Below are positions 16,671 to 25,193 of a DNA stretch of 64,000 bases, in pieces. This DNA comes from Chitinophaga sp. (GTDB lineage Bacteria > Bacteroidota > Bacteroidia > Chitinophagales > Chitinophagaceae), in NCBI RefSeq assembly GCF_017745275.1, contig NZ_JAGHZS010000007.1, forward strand, positions 440,751-504,750. Reading direction: 5' to 3'. The notes beneath the pieces were generated by a model. It ran no database searches. It was not told where the DNA came from and saw nothing but the letters and a program-made list of their open reading frames with translations. The position numbers and the translations under genes were made by a program. Positions within the stretch are counted from its first letter, which is position 1, and the number at the start of each line of letters is the position of its first letter.

Positions 16671-17835
16671 GCACCAATGATAGTTTATTCAACCTGCGTT
16701 GCAGGAATAGCAAGGCCACCGGGAAGGTGACAAGGATATAAATGAAAAGCTGCCCTATTTCTTTATGTACATAATGCAATGGCAATTCCATAAAATACAC
16801 TTTAAAGAATCCATCCAGGAAAGGCGTGAAAGGCATCAGCCATGCATAATACTGATCGTACCAGGGCATGGCCCAGCGGGGAAAAGTAAAGCCACTGAAT
16901 ACAAAGGCGGGTGAAGTATAAAACAGTCCCAGGTCACAGGCCACCATCACATCACTCACTATTGCCGACACCATAAAGCCAATGCTGATACAGGCAATAA
17001 TGAGCAGGCTAAAAAGGGTAAACAGCGCCCAGGACCCGCCGATACGGCCGCTGGCGAAAACAGGGTATACAATACATGTTACCAGGATATAATGCAGCCA
17101 ACTGACACCCAGATACGCCAATCCTTTTCCCAGCAATACATTGGAGGCCGAGCCGTTCGCAATATTATTCAGTTCTGTCAGCGTGCCCCGCTTCCCTTCG
17201 AGGTTAATGGCCAATATAGTTACCATGATGATCATCATTTGCAGCGCTACTGCAATCAGGCCTGGCACCAGGTACTGCAGGTAACTGAACTGTGGATTAT
17301 ATAAAAGATAAGAAGTTAGTTTGATGGGCTGCACCAGTGCCATGGCCTTTCCTGCCGGCATACCTGTTTTGACGAACTTCTGCAGCACCACGCCGGAACC
17401 AGCCGTAATCAACACTTTGGCGGCATCTTTATAAATCAGTTTCGCCGTTACCACGGATGCGCCATTGGTATACAACGTAATATATACCGGTTGATGGCTT
17501 TTAATATGATCATCCATGCGGGCGGGGAAATGAATGGCGCCCTGGAGAACGCCCCGCTGCATCATCTCCTCTATCGCCGCTTCGTTGTGTACCTGTTGTG
17601 TGATATGAATGCTTTCGGTTTGTTCCAGCATAAAGGTAAACTGCCTCGACAAGGGCGAGTTGGACTCATCCCAGATAGCCACAGGCAAGTCGCGCGCAAA
17701 CTGGTTTTTATAGATATAGCCATATAGAAAACATACCAGTGCAGGCAATATCAGCAGTACCACGTAATGCTCTGGTAGCGTGAGAATCCGCTTCCATTCC
17801 CGGAGGGTGATATGAGTAATGGCACGTAGCATCAT
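16663..17835 (-). CDS. ABC-2 type permease, first subunit
   Basis: A 390-residue homologue of the next permease with the same layout (helix VVLLILPALVCFLYGYIY, periplasmic domain, five C-terminal helices). The ATGA overlap with the HlyD gene stop (4 bases) points to translational coupling. The two permeases probably pair as a heterodimer, as YbhS/YbhR do. Substrates of this class include drugs and small secondary metabolites; nothing here identifies one. Confidence 0.87.
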   Translation of the reverse strand: MMLRAITHITLREWKRILTLPEHYVVLLILPALVCFLYGYIYKNQFARDLPVAIWDESNSPLSRQFTFMLEQTESIHITQQVHNEAAIEEMMQRGVLQGAIHFPARMDDHIKSHQPVYITLYTNGASVVTAKLIYKDAAKVLITAGSGVVLQKFVKTGMPAGKAMALVQPIKLTSYLLYNPQFSYLQYLVPGLIAVALQMMIIMVTILAINLEGKRGTLTELNNIANGSASNVLLGKGLAYLGVSWLHYILVTCIVYPVFASGRIGGSWALFTLFSLLIIACISIGFMVSAIVSDVMVACDLGLFYTSPAFVFSGFTFPRWAMPWYDQYYAWLMPFTPFLDGFFKVYFMELPLHYVHKEIGQLFIYILVTFPVALLFLQRRLNKLSLVHA

Positions 17836-18821
17836 GGCAGGGTCATGGAGGCTGTCATGCCAGGGCGTAGCCCTTTAATGGCTGCCTGGTTAATGGGTTT
17901 CAGATCGACCGTAAACGTGCGCAGTTCAAATTTGCCGGTTTCCTTCACGGGTACCCAGTTGGCAAAAGTGAGCGACGGCGCCACTTTGGCTACTTCTGCT
18001 TCAAAGTTTTCCGGGTCGCAGCCTGGTACCCTCATCGTAAACCTGCTGCCGGGGGGAAAATCTTTCATATCATCCTGCCGGATATTATAAGTGATGTGAT
18101 AGGTAGCTGGTTTCTGTATGGTCATCAGCGGGTATCCGATGGCTACAATTTCGCCTTCTTCAATGACCATGGAAGTGATGATGCCATCTGAGGGAGCATG
18201 AATGTAGGTGTTGTCCGATAAGGCTTTGGTGAGTTCATACCCCTGCTGCGCCTGGCGTACAATCGCTTCAGCGGTAGTAATCAACTCCGGCCTGCTGCCT
18301 TGCTGCAACATATCCATATTCAGTTTGGCGGTTTCCATTTCTTTTTTGGCGGCCTGTAGTTTAAAATAAACGAGATCTTTTTCCTGGCCGGAAATCACAT
18401 CATCATCAAACAGGTTTTGCATGCGCTGATAGGTTTTCTGCATCAGCTCATACTGGCGTTGGGTGATGTTATAAAGATTATCTGCGGCTTTGATGGCTTC
18501 CGGGCGGGCACCTTTCTGTAACAGCGTGAGTTGTCCTTTTGCGGCGTCGATGGCTGCTTCCGCCTGATTGCGGATCGCATTTATTTCGGTAGATCTGAGT
18601 ACGCCCAGCAGTTGTCCTTTGCGGATGGTATCTCCCTGCTTGACTAAAAGACTATCGAGCCGGCCGGGAAATTCAGCGGCTACGTCTACATAGTCTGCAT
18701 CTACCATCCCGATCACCGACTTATCTGCTGTTGCCGGCTTCTTCACAAAAAAGAACAGCGCAATAATTAATATGGCAATGGGGATCAGCAGCGCCCAATA
18801 ATTTTTGAATATGCCTTTCAT
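17832..18821 (-). CDS. HlyD-family periplasmic adaptor
   Basis: A 329-residue membrane-fusion protein. It has an N-terminal anchor (YWALLIPIAILIIALFFFV), a split biotinyl-lipoyl domain (AAEFPGRLDSLLVKQGDTIR and DNTYIHAPSDGIITSMVIEE), and a long alpha-helical hairpin between them (about residues 75-195) with two QKGARPEAI/QQGSRPELI repeats. A beta-barrel domain follows. It bridges the inner-membrane permeases and the TolC channel. The gene lies 12 bases after the TolC gene. Confidence 0.92.
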   Translation of the reverse strand: MKGIFKNYWALLIPIAILIIALFFFVKKPATADKSVIGMVDADYVDVAAEFPGRLDSLLVKQGDTIRKGQLLGVLRSTEINAIRNQAEAAIDAAKGQLTLLQKGARPEAIKAADNLYNITQRQYELMQKTYQRMQNLFDDDVISGQEKDLVYFKLQAAKKEMETAKLNMDMLQQGSRPELITTAEAIVRQAQQGYELTKALSDNTYIHAPSDGIITSMVIEEGEIVAIGYPLMTIQKPATYHITYNIRQDDMKDFPPGSRFTMRVPGCDPENFEAEVAKVAPSLTFANWVPVKETGKFELRTFTVDLKPINQAAIKGLRPGMTASMTLP

Positions 18822-18833
18822 GAATGATGCTGT

Positions 18834-20288
18834 TTATCTGTCAACGTAAGTAGCAAATTGTTCCGGTGTACCCATTACATTCCAGTATTCGGCCAGGGCC
18901 AGGTAGTAGCCCATTACGGCGGTATAATAGATCTTCTGCATTTCTTCTTCCTGTAAAAGCGCGTCATTGACATCTTTCACGGACGACAACTGATTCTGCA
19001 TCCGGTCGGTGACCAGTGTGGTGGTCACCCGTGCCTGTTGCCGGGCACTGTCGAGAGAAGCCACATCATTTTGCAGGGCCTTCATTTTGTTCATAGCTAC
19101 ACGCAGTCGTAGTTCCAGCGAAGTTTTAGTATTAGCGGCCGCCATCTGCGCTTCTTCCACCAGCATTTTGGAAGCTTTGGTACGCTTATACTTTTGTAAT
19201 CCGTCGAAGAGGTTCCACTGCATTTCCACGCCAACGAGCCATGGAGGAATCGTTACCGGCAAATCTTTTTGGTAAAGGTTTAAACTGCCTATGGCAAATA
19301 TATTGGGTAATGCCAGTGAGCGGGAAGCTTTCAGGGCTACATTCGCCAGGTCTGTTTTATTTTCCACCAAACGGTAGGCAGGATTATTGGTGAGTTGCGT
19401 TATCTGTCCTTCGCCGGCAACGGGTTTCAGCTCATACTGCAGGGTATCCTCAATGATGATGGGCGTTTCCAGCGGCTGGCCCAGGAGGTTGTTCAGTTCC
19501 AGCAGGGCATTTTCTTTTTCCAATCCGAGGTTACTATAACGGCTGGTAGCTTGTATATAGGCTACCCTGGCCCAATTGAGCAGATAAGGAGGCAATATCT
19601 GGTTATCTTTCAGGGAGGTGGCGTAGTCGCGGTTTTTCTTAAATGCCGCTACAATCACTTCCTCATGTGCCATCATGGTGTTAAGATAAAGGATACGGAT
19701 ATACTGAGCGCCGATCGCGAAGTAGAGTCCTTTTTCCACCACCTGCTGATTGAATTGGCCACCCACTACCTGGGTACGTGCCAACTGCTGCGCGGCAGCA
19801 ATTTTTCCGCCGAGGTAAATGGGTTGTCGCAACGCCAGTGCAGCGGTAAAGTAAGATTGTTTGGAGAGTTCGGGATTATAGTCCGGGTAAAAGGTATTGA
19901 TAATTCCTTTCGTACCATTATAGATAACATCCTTTACACTTTGGGGAAGCGGCTGACCGGTGATTTGCTGGAACACGGCGTTGGCGGTATTTACACTTTG
20001 GGCAGACGATCCGTTGACTACACCATCTTTTACCTGTTGCAGGTTTATCTCCAGTGGCTTACCCAAGTAATTATATCCGGCCAGGAGATCCAGCTTCGGG
20101 TAATAACTGCTGTTCTCTGCCTGTAGATTATATTGTCTCGCCTGTAAAGAGCGTTGGGCCTGCTGGATGAGGGTATTCCCGTTCTTTGCGAGTTCATAAC
20201 ATTGTTTTAAAGTCAGCTGTTGTCCGTTCTGTTGCGCCCTCACATGTAATACAGTCAATAACGGTATTAAAAGCAGGTAATATCTCAT
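18834..20288 (-). CDS. TolC-family outer membrane efflux channel
   Basis: A 484-residue TolC-like protein with signal peptide (MRYYLLLIPLLTVLHVRAQQ) and the usual repeated helical hairpins: LTLKQCYELAKNGNTLIQQA at the N-terminus and a second OEP repeat after residue 300. It is the first gene of the minus-strand operon TolC-HlyD-permease-permease-nuclease. It supplies the outer-membrane exit duct of the pump. Confidence 0.92.
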   Translation of the reverse strand: MRYYLLLIPLLTVLHVRAQQNGQQLTLKQCYELAKNGNTLIQQAQRSLQARQYNLQAENSSYYPKLDLLAGYNYLGKPLEINLQQVKDGVVNGSSAQSVNTANAVFQQITGQPLPQSVKDVIYNGTKGIINTFYPDYNPELSKQSYFTAALALRQPIYLGGKIAAAQQLARTQVVGGQFNQQVVEKGLYFAIGAQYIRILYLNTMMAHEEVIVAAFKKNRDYATSLKDNQILPPYLLNWARVAYIQATSRYSNLGLEKENALLELNNLLGQPLETPIIIEDTLQYELKPVAGEGQITQLTNNPAYRLVENKTDLANVALKASRSLALPNIFAIGSLNLYQKDLPVTIPPWLVGVEMQWNLFDGLQKYKRTKASKMLVEEAQMAAANTKTSLELRLRVAMNKMKALQNDVASLDSARQQARVTTTLVTDRMQNQLSSVKDVNDALLQEEEMQKIYYTAVMGYYLALAEYWNVMGTPEQFATYVDR

Positions 20289-20608
20289 ACGGTTTTCTTT
20301 TCATCAGGAAGGCCATGCCGGGCTTCAACACCTCCAAACAATATTTCATGAATAATGTTTGAAGTATTTGAAAAAAATTATACATAATTTGATAATAAAG
20401 TACTTACCTGAAAATCGCTATCTTTAACAACTGCCACAAATAGTACATCAATTACGACAATTGGTCCATTTTAGCCCTGCTGCTATCTACCGATATTTGT
20501 GGTATCAAAGCATTAAACAATAAGAAAGAATACTTGTTAAGATATAGCCCTGCAGCGGCTTACGCAGCAACAAGCATTTTATTGATTCATTTAAAACTAC
20601 ATTTACTT
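20289..20608. other. Divergent intergenic region, TolC operon and YceI gene
   Basis: 320 bases between two divergent genes. It must hold both promoters. The only weak match is TATCTTTAA (20419-20427, plus strand), and no TTTG partner is well placed. It is AT-rich and has no repeat family copy and no convincing reading frame. An in-frame ATG at 20534 for the YceI gene would add an unlikely 25-residue extension. Confidence 0.5.
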
Positions 20609-21142
20609 ATGGCAAAACAACAATGGGTAGTCGACCTTAGTCACAGTGAACTTGGATTCAAAATCCGCCACCTGATGATCACTAATGTCAGCGGAAAATT
20701 TCTCGATTTCACGGTGGATGCAGAAACCGAAGAAGATGACTTCATGACGGCAAAGGTGAAAGCAACCGTAGATGTAGATTCTATTTCTACCGGTAGCCAG
20801 GATCGCGATAAGCATCTCCGTTCCCCGGACTTCTTCGACGTTAATACCTATCGGAACATCACGTTTGTAGCTACCAAATATGAGAATATAGACAATGATG
20901 GTTCTTATGAATTACACGGTGATCTCACCATTCGTGATGTTACCAAAAACATTAAACTTTCTGTAGAATTCGGTGGTGTGGTAAAAGACCCATGGGGTAA
21001 TACCAAGGCTGGTTTTACGATCAATGGTAAAATTAACCGTAAAGATTTTGGACTCACCTGGAATGCTGCTACAGAAACAGGCGGCGTAATGGTAAGTGAC
21101 GAAGTGAAAATAAACGGCGAAGTGCAGTTGATTAAAAAATAG
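20609..21142 (+). CDS. YceI-family lipid-binding protein
   Basis: A 177-residue YceI-like protein. It begins WVVDLSHSELGFKIRHLMIT and contains DRDKHLRSPDFFDVNTYRNI, both signatures of this lipocalin-like beta-barrel family, which binds isoprenoids or other amphiphiles. The start at 20609 is chosen because the family begins there. No signal peptide is seen, so unlike E. coli YceI it would be cytoplasmic. The stop codon TAG is part of a hairpin repeat. Confidence 0.9.
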   Translation: MAKQQWVVDLSHSELGFKIRHLMITNVSGKFLDFTVDAETEEDDFMTAKVKATVDVDSISTGSQDRDKHLRSPDFFDVNTYRNITFVATKYENIDNDGSYELHGDLTIRDVTKNIKLSVEFGGVVKDPWGNTKAGFTINGKINRKDFGLTWNAATETGGVMVSDEVKINGEVQLIKK

Positions 21143-21240
21143 CTTTTAGCCATTAGCTTTTAGCTTTTAGTAAATATAGCGGGATCAACATATTTTAATC
21201 TGCGCTGCATTTACTAAAAGCTAAAAGCTGGCAGCTAAAA
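21140..21240. repeat. Hairpin repeat, copy D
   Basis: Inverted repeat with a perfect 21-bp core (21155-21175 with 21209-21229) and imperfect outer parts built from AGCTTTTAGC units. The centre carries the second-subtype sequence (right half, read on the minus strand: AATGCAGCGCAGATTAAAAT). It overlaps the TAG stop of the YceI gene and lies between two plus-strand genes. Confidence 0.82.
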
Positions 21241-21258
21241 CCTCAAAAAGGAGTAACT

Positions 21259-22191
21259 ATGAACGACATAACAGGTATCCATCATGTGACGGCCATTGCA
21301 GGCAACGCTAAGAAGAATTATGATTTTTATACCCGGGTAATGGGGTTACGTTTTGTAAAGAAAACGGTCAACTTTGATGATCCGCATACTTATCATTTTT
21401 ATTATGGAGATGAAACGGGTACACCTGGTACTATCCTCACATTTTTCCCCTGGCAGGATATTATGACGGGCCGTAGAGGCACGCATATGGCCACCGAAGT
21501 GGGTTATTCCATTCCCGAGGGCAGTATTGATTTCTGGCTGAAAAGATTTGAAAAAGAGAATATCATCTATAATAAACCTTCTGCCAAATTCGGCGACATT
21601 TACCTGACCTTTATTGATCCTGACGGGTTAAAAGTGGAGTTAACAGTCCCCGAAAAAGCAGATAACAGGCAGCCCTGGGTCACCAACGAAGTAACAGAAG
21701 CAAATGCCACCCGTGGCTTTCACCATGTTACCCTTACTTTGGAAGACATACAGCCTACGGCTGATTTACTGGTATCTGTGTTTGGATATCAACTGGAAAA
21801 AAATCACACCAATCGTTACCGGTTTGCCAGTCCTGCCGGTGACACCGCCAACTATATAGACCTGGTAGAAGCCAAGGGCGAGCCTCGTGGTCACGTAGCT
21901 GGTGGCAGTGTACATCATATTGCCTTCCGCATGAAAGATGATGCTATGCAAATGCATTATCGGCAACTGCTGGAAGACCGTGGCTTAAACGTCACGCCAC
22001 AACTGGATCGCAAATACTTCCGTTCCGTATATTTCCGGGAACCGGGTGGCGTTTTATTTGAACTGGCTACCGATACCCCGGGATTTACCGTAGATGAGCC
22101 GGCGGCAGAACTGGGGACACACCTGATGTTGCCGGAACAATATGAAGCGCAGCGGGAAGAGATTGTACAAAAACTGATAAAACTGGACTGA
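21259..22191 (+). CDS. VOC-family ring-cleaving dioxygenase (MhqO/MhqE-like)
   Basis: A 310-residue glyoxalase/dioxygenase with two VOC modules. Each begins with a metal histidine: GIHHVTAIAG (residues about 6-15) and RGFHHVTLTLEDI. VHHIAFRMKD and EPGGVLFELATD carry the other metal ligands. In Bacillus, MhqO-type enzymes open the rings of hydroquinones. The gene has a rare clear ribosome-binding site (AAAAGGAG, about 7 bases before ATG). It leads a tight plus-strand series through 24002, whose members all belong to quinone, electrophile or oxidant handling. Confidence 0.88.
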   Translation: MNDITGIHHVTAIAGNAKKNYDFYTRVMGLRFVKKTVNFDDPHTYHFYYGDETGTPGTILTFFPWQDIMTGRRGTHMATEVGYSIPEGSIDFWLKRFEKENIIYNKPSAKFGDIYLTFIDPDGLKVELTVPEKADNRQPWVTNEVTEANATRGFHHVTLTLEDIQPTADLLVSVFGYQLEKNHTNRYRFASPAGDTANYIDLVEAKGEPRGHVAGGSVHHIAFRMKDDAMQMHYRQLLEDRGLNVTPQLDRKYFRSVYFREPGGVLFELATDTPGFTVDEPAAELGTHLMLPEQYEAQREEIVQKLIKLD

Positions 22192-22192
22192 T

Positions 22193-22825
22193 ATGGACTT
22201 CAGGCCGATGCAATATGTATACCAGCCGGTTGACAACGGCGCCGCCTATACGCTGTTACTGTTACACGGTACCGGCGGAGATGAGCGTGATTTGTTGCCA
22301 CTGGCAGGATCGCTGGGAAGAGGATTCAACATACTGAGTTTAAGAGGCAATGTGGAAGAACAGGGCATGCCACGTTTCTTTCGTCGTTTAGCCATGGGGG
22401 TATTTGATGAAAAAGACGTGCATTTCCGCACCCATGAAATGGTTCATTTTCTCAAAGGCCTGTCTGCTATTAAGGGTTTCGACATCAATAAACTGATTGC
22501 AGTAGGGTACTCCAACGGCGCTAATATTGCCGGCGCCACGCTGATGCTGTACCCCGAATTGCTGGCAGGTGCGGTGTTGTTCCGTCCCATGCAGCCACTC
22601 AGTGGCCTGGAAGACTCTTTCGAAACGCAGCGGCAATCGCCTGTATTTATGAGTTCCGGCGCGCAGGACAGTACGGTCAACCCGGCTGCTACCGCGGCAT
22701 ACGCCTCCCTCTTAAGTGCTAATGGATTTGATGTAAGTACCTATACCGTTAATACGGGGCATAACCTGGTTCAACAGGACATTACGCTGGCAGCGGAATG
22801 GATGCACCATCATTTCAGTAAATAA
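22193..22825 (+). CDS. Carboxylesterase/phospholipase-like hydrolase (MhqD-like)
   Basis: A 210-residue alpha/beta hydrolase of the phospholipase/carboxylesterase group. The nucleophile elbow is GYSNG (AVGYSNGANIAG), the oxyanion region is LLLHGTGGDERDLLPLA, the acid lies in SSGAQDSTVNPAAT and the histidine in NTGHNLVQQD. It starts 1 base after the dioxygenase stop, so the two are coupled. The same dioxygenase plus hydrolase pair makes up mhq units in Firmicutes. Confidence 0.88.
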   Translation: MDFRPMQYVYQPVDNGAAYTLLLLHGTGGDERDLLPLAGSLGRGFNILSLRGNVEEQGMPRFFRRLAMGVFDEKDVHFRTHEMVHFLKGLSAIKGFDINKLIAVGYSNGANIAGATLMLYPELLAGAVLFRPMQPLSGLEDSFETQRQSPVFMSSGAQDSTVNPAATAAYASLLSANGFDVSTYTVNTGHNLVQQDITLAAEWMHHHFSK

Positions 22826-22830
22826 TACAC

Positions 22831-23232
22831 ATGGATCAGGAAGTAAAAGTAAGTTTATCAGGTCATCCCTACCAGGTATCCATCAGTACAAGAGACCACC
22901 GCTGGCTGGCAGATGAGCCGGAAGAAGTAGGTGGCGGCGATACCGGACCACAACCCGGAGAGCTGTTATTGAGCAGTCTTGCCGCCTGTACAGCGATCAC
23001 TGTAAAAATGTACGCCAATCGAAAGAAATGGCCAGTGGAAAACATCGAAGTAGAGTTGCGTTATAACAGCGCCGCCAAACCAGATCCGCTGACTACTGTC
23101 ATAGATATGGAAGTTTATTTTGCAGGGGACTTAACGGAAGAGCAGCGGGCGAGGTTGTTACAGATAGCTCACTCCTGCCCTGTTCACAAAGTTCTGACCA
23201 ACCCTATCATAGTGAATACAAAAGCTGTTTAA
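22831..23232 (+). CDS. OsmC-family peroxidase
   Basis: A 133-residue OsmC/Ohr-like protein. The two redox cysteines are visible in SLAACTAITVKMYA and in HSCPVHKVLTNP. OsmC proteins reduce organic hydroperoxides with a cysteine pair. It lies 5 bases after the esterase gene and 3 bases before the iron-sulfur gene. Confidence 0.93.
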   Translation: MDQEVKVSLSGHPYQVSISTRDHRWLADEPEEVGGGDTGPQPGELLLSSLAACTAITVKMYANRKKWPVENIEVELRYNSAAKPDPLTTVIDMEVYFAGDLTEEQRARLLQIAHSCPVHKVLTNPIIVNTKAV

Positions 23233-23235
23233 ACC

Positions 23236-23679
23236 ATGAAAGACATCACCAAACACTACACCAACGGAGAAGTGACCATTGTATGGAAGCCAAATGTCTG
23301 TATCCATTCAGAAGTGTGCTTTCATGGTCTTCCTGCGGTATTCAATCCCAATCAAAAGCCGTGGATTCAGGCAGATGCCGCCACCACGGAGCAGATTGTG
23401 GCACAGGTAAAGCAATGCCCTTCCGGTGCACTCACCTATTTCATGAACGCCGATGTGGCGGCGGAAGGCGGCGTAGAACCAAACATCACAGCTGAAAGCA
23501 TCGTGGAACCAACGCCTAACGGGCCGTTGCTGGTGTATGGAAATATTGTTGTACGGGATGCCAATGGCAAAGAAACCCATAAGAATAAGGTGACCGCTTT
23601 TTGCCGCTGTGGCGCCTCGTCCAACAAACCCTACTGTGACGGTACACATACAAAAATCAAATTTTCTGACAAGTCCTGA
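23236..23679 (+). CDS. YjdI-like 4Fe-4S domain fused to a CDGSH iron-sulfur domain
   Basis: A 147-residue protein with two metal sites. Residues 1-68 match the YjdI (Fer4_19) module: VCIHSEVCFHGLPAVF, then QCPSGALTYFM. Residues about 85-145 are a CDGSH domain with FCRCGASSNKPYCDGTHTKI, the C-C-C-H ligands of a 2Fe-2S cluster. Both are probably electron or cluster carriers. In E. coli yjdI is next to yjdJ, and here a YjdJ-like GNAT gene follows, so the neighbourhood is conserved. Confidence 0.88.
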   Translation: MKDITKHYTNGEVTIVWKPNVCIHSEVCFHGLPAVFNPNQKPWIQADAATTEQIVAQVKQCPSGALTYFMNADVAAEGGVEPNITAESIVEPTPNGPLLVYGNIVVRDANGKETHKNKVTAFCRCGASSNKPYCDGTHTKIKFSDKS

Positions 23680-23729
23680 GCTACTGCAAAGGAGCTGTTC
23701 CGTACATCACCCATTTAAGCTACAACTTT

Positions 23730-24002
23730 ATGGAATTGAACATTCAAAACAATACCACCAAACATCAGTTTGAAACGGTGGTAGATGGCCATACGGCGTT
23801 GATTGCCTACACCTTATTCCCTGGCGGCATTGCTTATGTACATACAGAAGTTCCGCCAGAACTGGAAGGCAAAGGCATTGCGGGACAAATGGCCAAATAT
23901 GTACTGGAGTATGCACGGGAAAAACACCTGAAGGTGAAACCATACTGTCCGTACGTGAATGCCTATATGAAAAGGCATCCGGAGTATAATGATTTGCTGT
24001 AA
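23730..24002 (+). CDS. YjdJ-like small GNAT N-acetyltransferase
   Basis: A 90-residue protein of the short GCN5-related family. HTEVPPELEGKGIAGQMAKY is the acetyl-CoA binding loop (a Q/R-x-x-G-x-G/A variant), followed by VKPYCPYVNAYMKRHPEY, the typical tail of this family. It is the last gene of the detoxification series. The substrate is unknown. A hairpin repeat begins directly after its stop codon. Confidence 0.85.
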   Translation: MELNIQNNTTKHQFETVVDGHTALIAYTLFPGGIAYVHTEVPPELEGKGIAGQMAKYVLEYAREKHLKVKPYCPYVNAYMKRHPEYNDLL

Positions 24003-24095
24003 GGCAGAAAGTATAAAGCTGAAAGCCAAAAAGCTATTGTAGCGATTATCAACATGGATAATCATTCGCTACAATAGCTTTTTGCTTTATGCCCA
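24003..24095. repeat. Hairpin repeat, copy E
   Basis: Perfect 19-bp core (24027-24045 with 24066-24084) carrying the AGCTATTGTAGCGA motif, with imperfect outer arms of AAAGC units. It starts directly after the stop codon of the GNAT gene. It is the most eroded copy together with D. Confidence 0.82.
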
Positions 24096-24133
24096 TTCAA
24101 TTTCGTAAATTCATCTAATAAAAAACTATCTCT

Positions 24134-24709
24134 ATGGAACTGGTAAAATTCATTCAGCAGCCCTGGCACTGGTCCGTGTCCGGGCTATTGATAGGTCTAA
24201 CAGTGCCGGTACTACTAATACTTGGCAATAAGGCCTTTGGCATTTCTTCTTCACTGCGGCATATCTGCGCTGCCTGTTTCCCGGCAAACATTTCCTTCTT
24301 CCAATACGACTGGAAAAAGGAATCCTGGAACCTGTTTTTTGCAGCAGGTATTTTACTGGGCGGTTTCCTGGCAGCACATTACCTGCAAGATGGCCAGGAT
24401 ATACAGGTGGCAGCGGCTACGCAGCAACGACTGGCTACTTATGGCGTACATGATTACAGTGCTTTGCTGCCATCAGAAATATTTAGCTGGTCCAACCTGT
24501 TTACCTGGAAAGGCTTGATCTTTTTTGTATTCGGTGGCTTCCTGATTGGCTTTGGCACCCGCTATGCCGGTGGTTGTACGTCGGGGCATTCTATTATGGG
24601 ATTGTCTAATCTTCAATGGCCTTCGCTGGTAGCTACCTGCTGCTTTATGGCCGGCGGTTTCTTTAGTGCCAATGTATTGATCCCTTATCTCTTTAAATGC
24701 TTTCAATAA
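24134..24709 (+). CDS. YeeE/YedE-type sulfur transporter, first half
   Basis: A 191-residue membrane protein with the GGCTSGHSIMGLS motif, the conserved cysteine loop of YeeE/YedE (TsuA) thiosulfate transporters. About four to five helices. It corresponds to one half of the full-length transporter; the second half is the next gene, 2 bases downstream. Such split pairs are common in Bacteroidota. Confidence 0.85.
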   Translation: MELVKFIQQPWHWSVSGLLIGLTVPVLLILGNKAFGISSSLRHICAACFPANISFFQYDWKKESWNLFFAAGILLGGFLAAHYLQDGQDIQVAAATQQRLATYGVHDYSALLPSEIFSWSNLFTWKGLIFFVFGGFLIGFGTRYAGGCTSGHSIMGLSNLQWPSLVATCCFMAGGFFSANVLIPYLFKCFQ

Positions 24710-24711
24710 TT

Positions 24712-25122
24712 ATGAAAAACATTAAATTTCTGATAGCAGGTATTTTCTTTGGTATAGTGCTGGTAAAAGCACAGGTGATTAGCTGGTTCCGTATACAGGA
24801 AATGTTCCAGCTCACTTCTTTTCATATGTACGGTGTAATTGGTACTGCGGTGGTTACCGGTATTATTTCGTTGCAAGTGATCAAACGGTTTCATGTAAAA
24901 ACAATTGCCGGCGAACCCATCAGCGTCGCACCCAAAACATTCAACAAGGGACAAATCTTCGGTGGACTGATATTCGGACTGGGGTGGGCCATTACCGGTG
25001 CATGTCCGGGACCTTTGTTTGCACAGATTGGTTCTGGCTTTACCGTAGTAGGCGTTACTTTACTCAGCGCCATTGCAGGTACATGGGTATATGGCGCGCT
25101 GAAGCCCCGCCTTCCTCATTAA
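24712..25122 (+). CDS. YeeE/YedE-type sulfur transporter, second half
   Basis: A 136-residue membrane protein starting MKNIKFLIAG; the ATG at 24697 lies inside the previous gene and is less likely. It carries the matching cysteine motif GACPGPLFAQIGSG. With the previous gene it forms a complete inverted-repeat transporter for thiosulfate or a similar sulfur compound. No rhodanese or metallo-beta-lactamase partner is next to it. Confidence 0.85.
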   Translation: MKNIKFLIAGIFFGIVLVKAQVISWFRIQEMFQLTSFHMYGVIGTAVVTGIISLQVIKRFHVKTIAGEPISVAPKTFNKGQIFGGLIFGLGWAITGACPGPLFAQIGSGFTVVGVTLLSAIAGTWVYGALKPRLPH

Positions 25123-25127
25123 AAAAA

Positions 25128-25154
25128 AGCTTCAAGGAGCTGGCCCTTGAAGCT
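25128..25154 (-). terminator. Terminator of the DUF4142 gene
   Basis: 10-bp stem (AGCTTCAAGG / CCTTGAAGCT). On the minus strand it is followed by eight T residues. It lies 40 bases beyond the DUF4142 stop and close to the end of the converging YeeE gene. Confidence 0.88.
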
Positions 25155-25193
25155 ATGATTGCAATTCCCATGATTCACAAAGAATCTGTTATG

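Noticed and set aside
19395..20126. 243-codon plus-strand open frame
   Set aside because: Antisense to the TolC-family gene; the TolC signal peptide and repeats prove the minus strand is coding.
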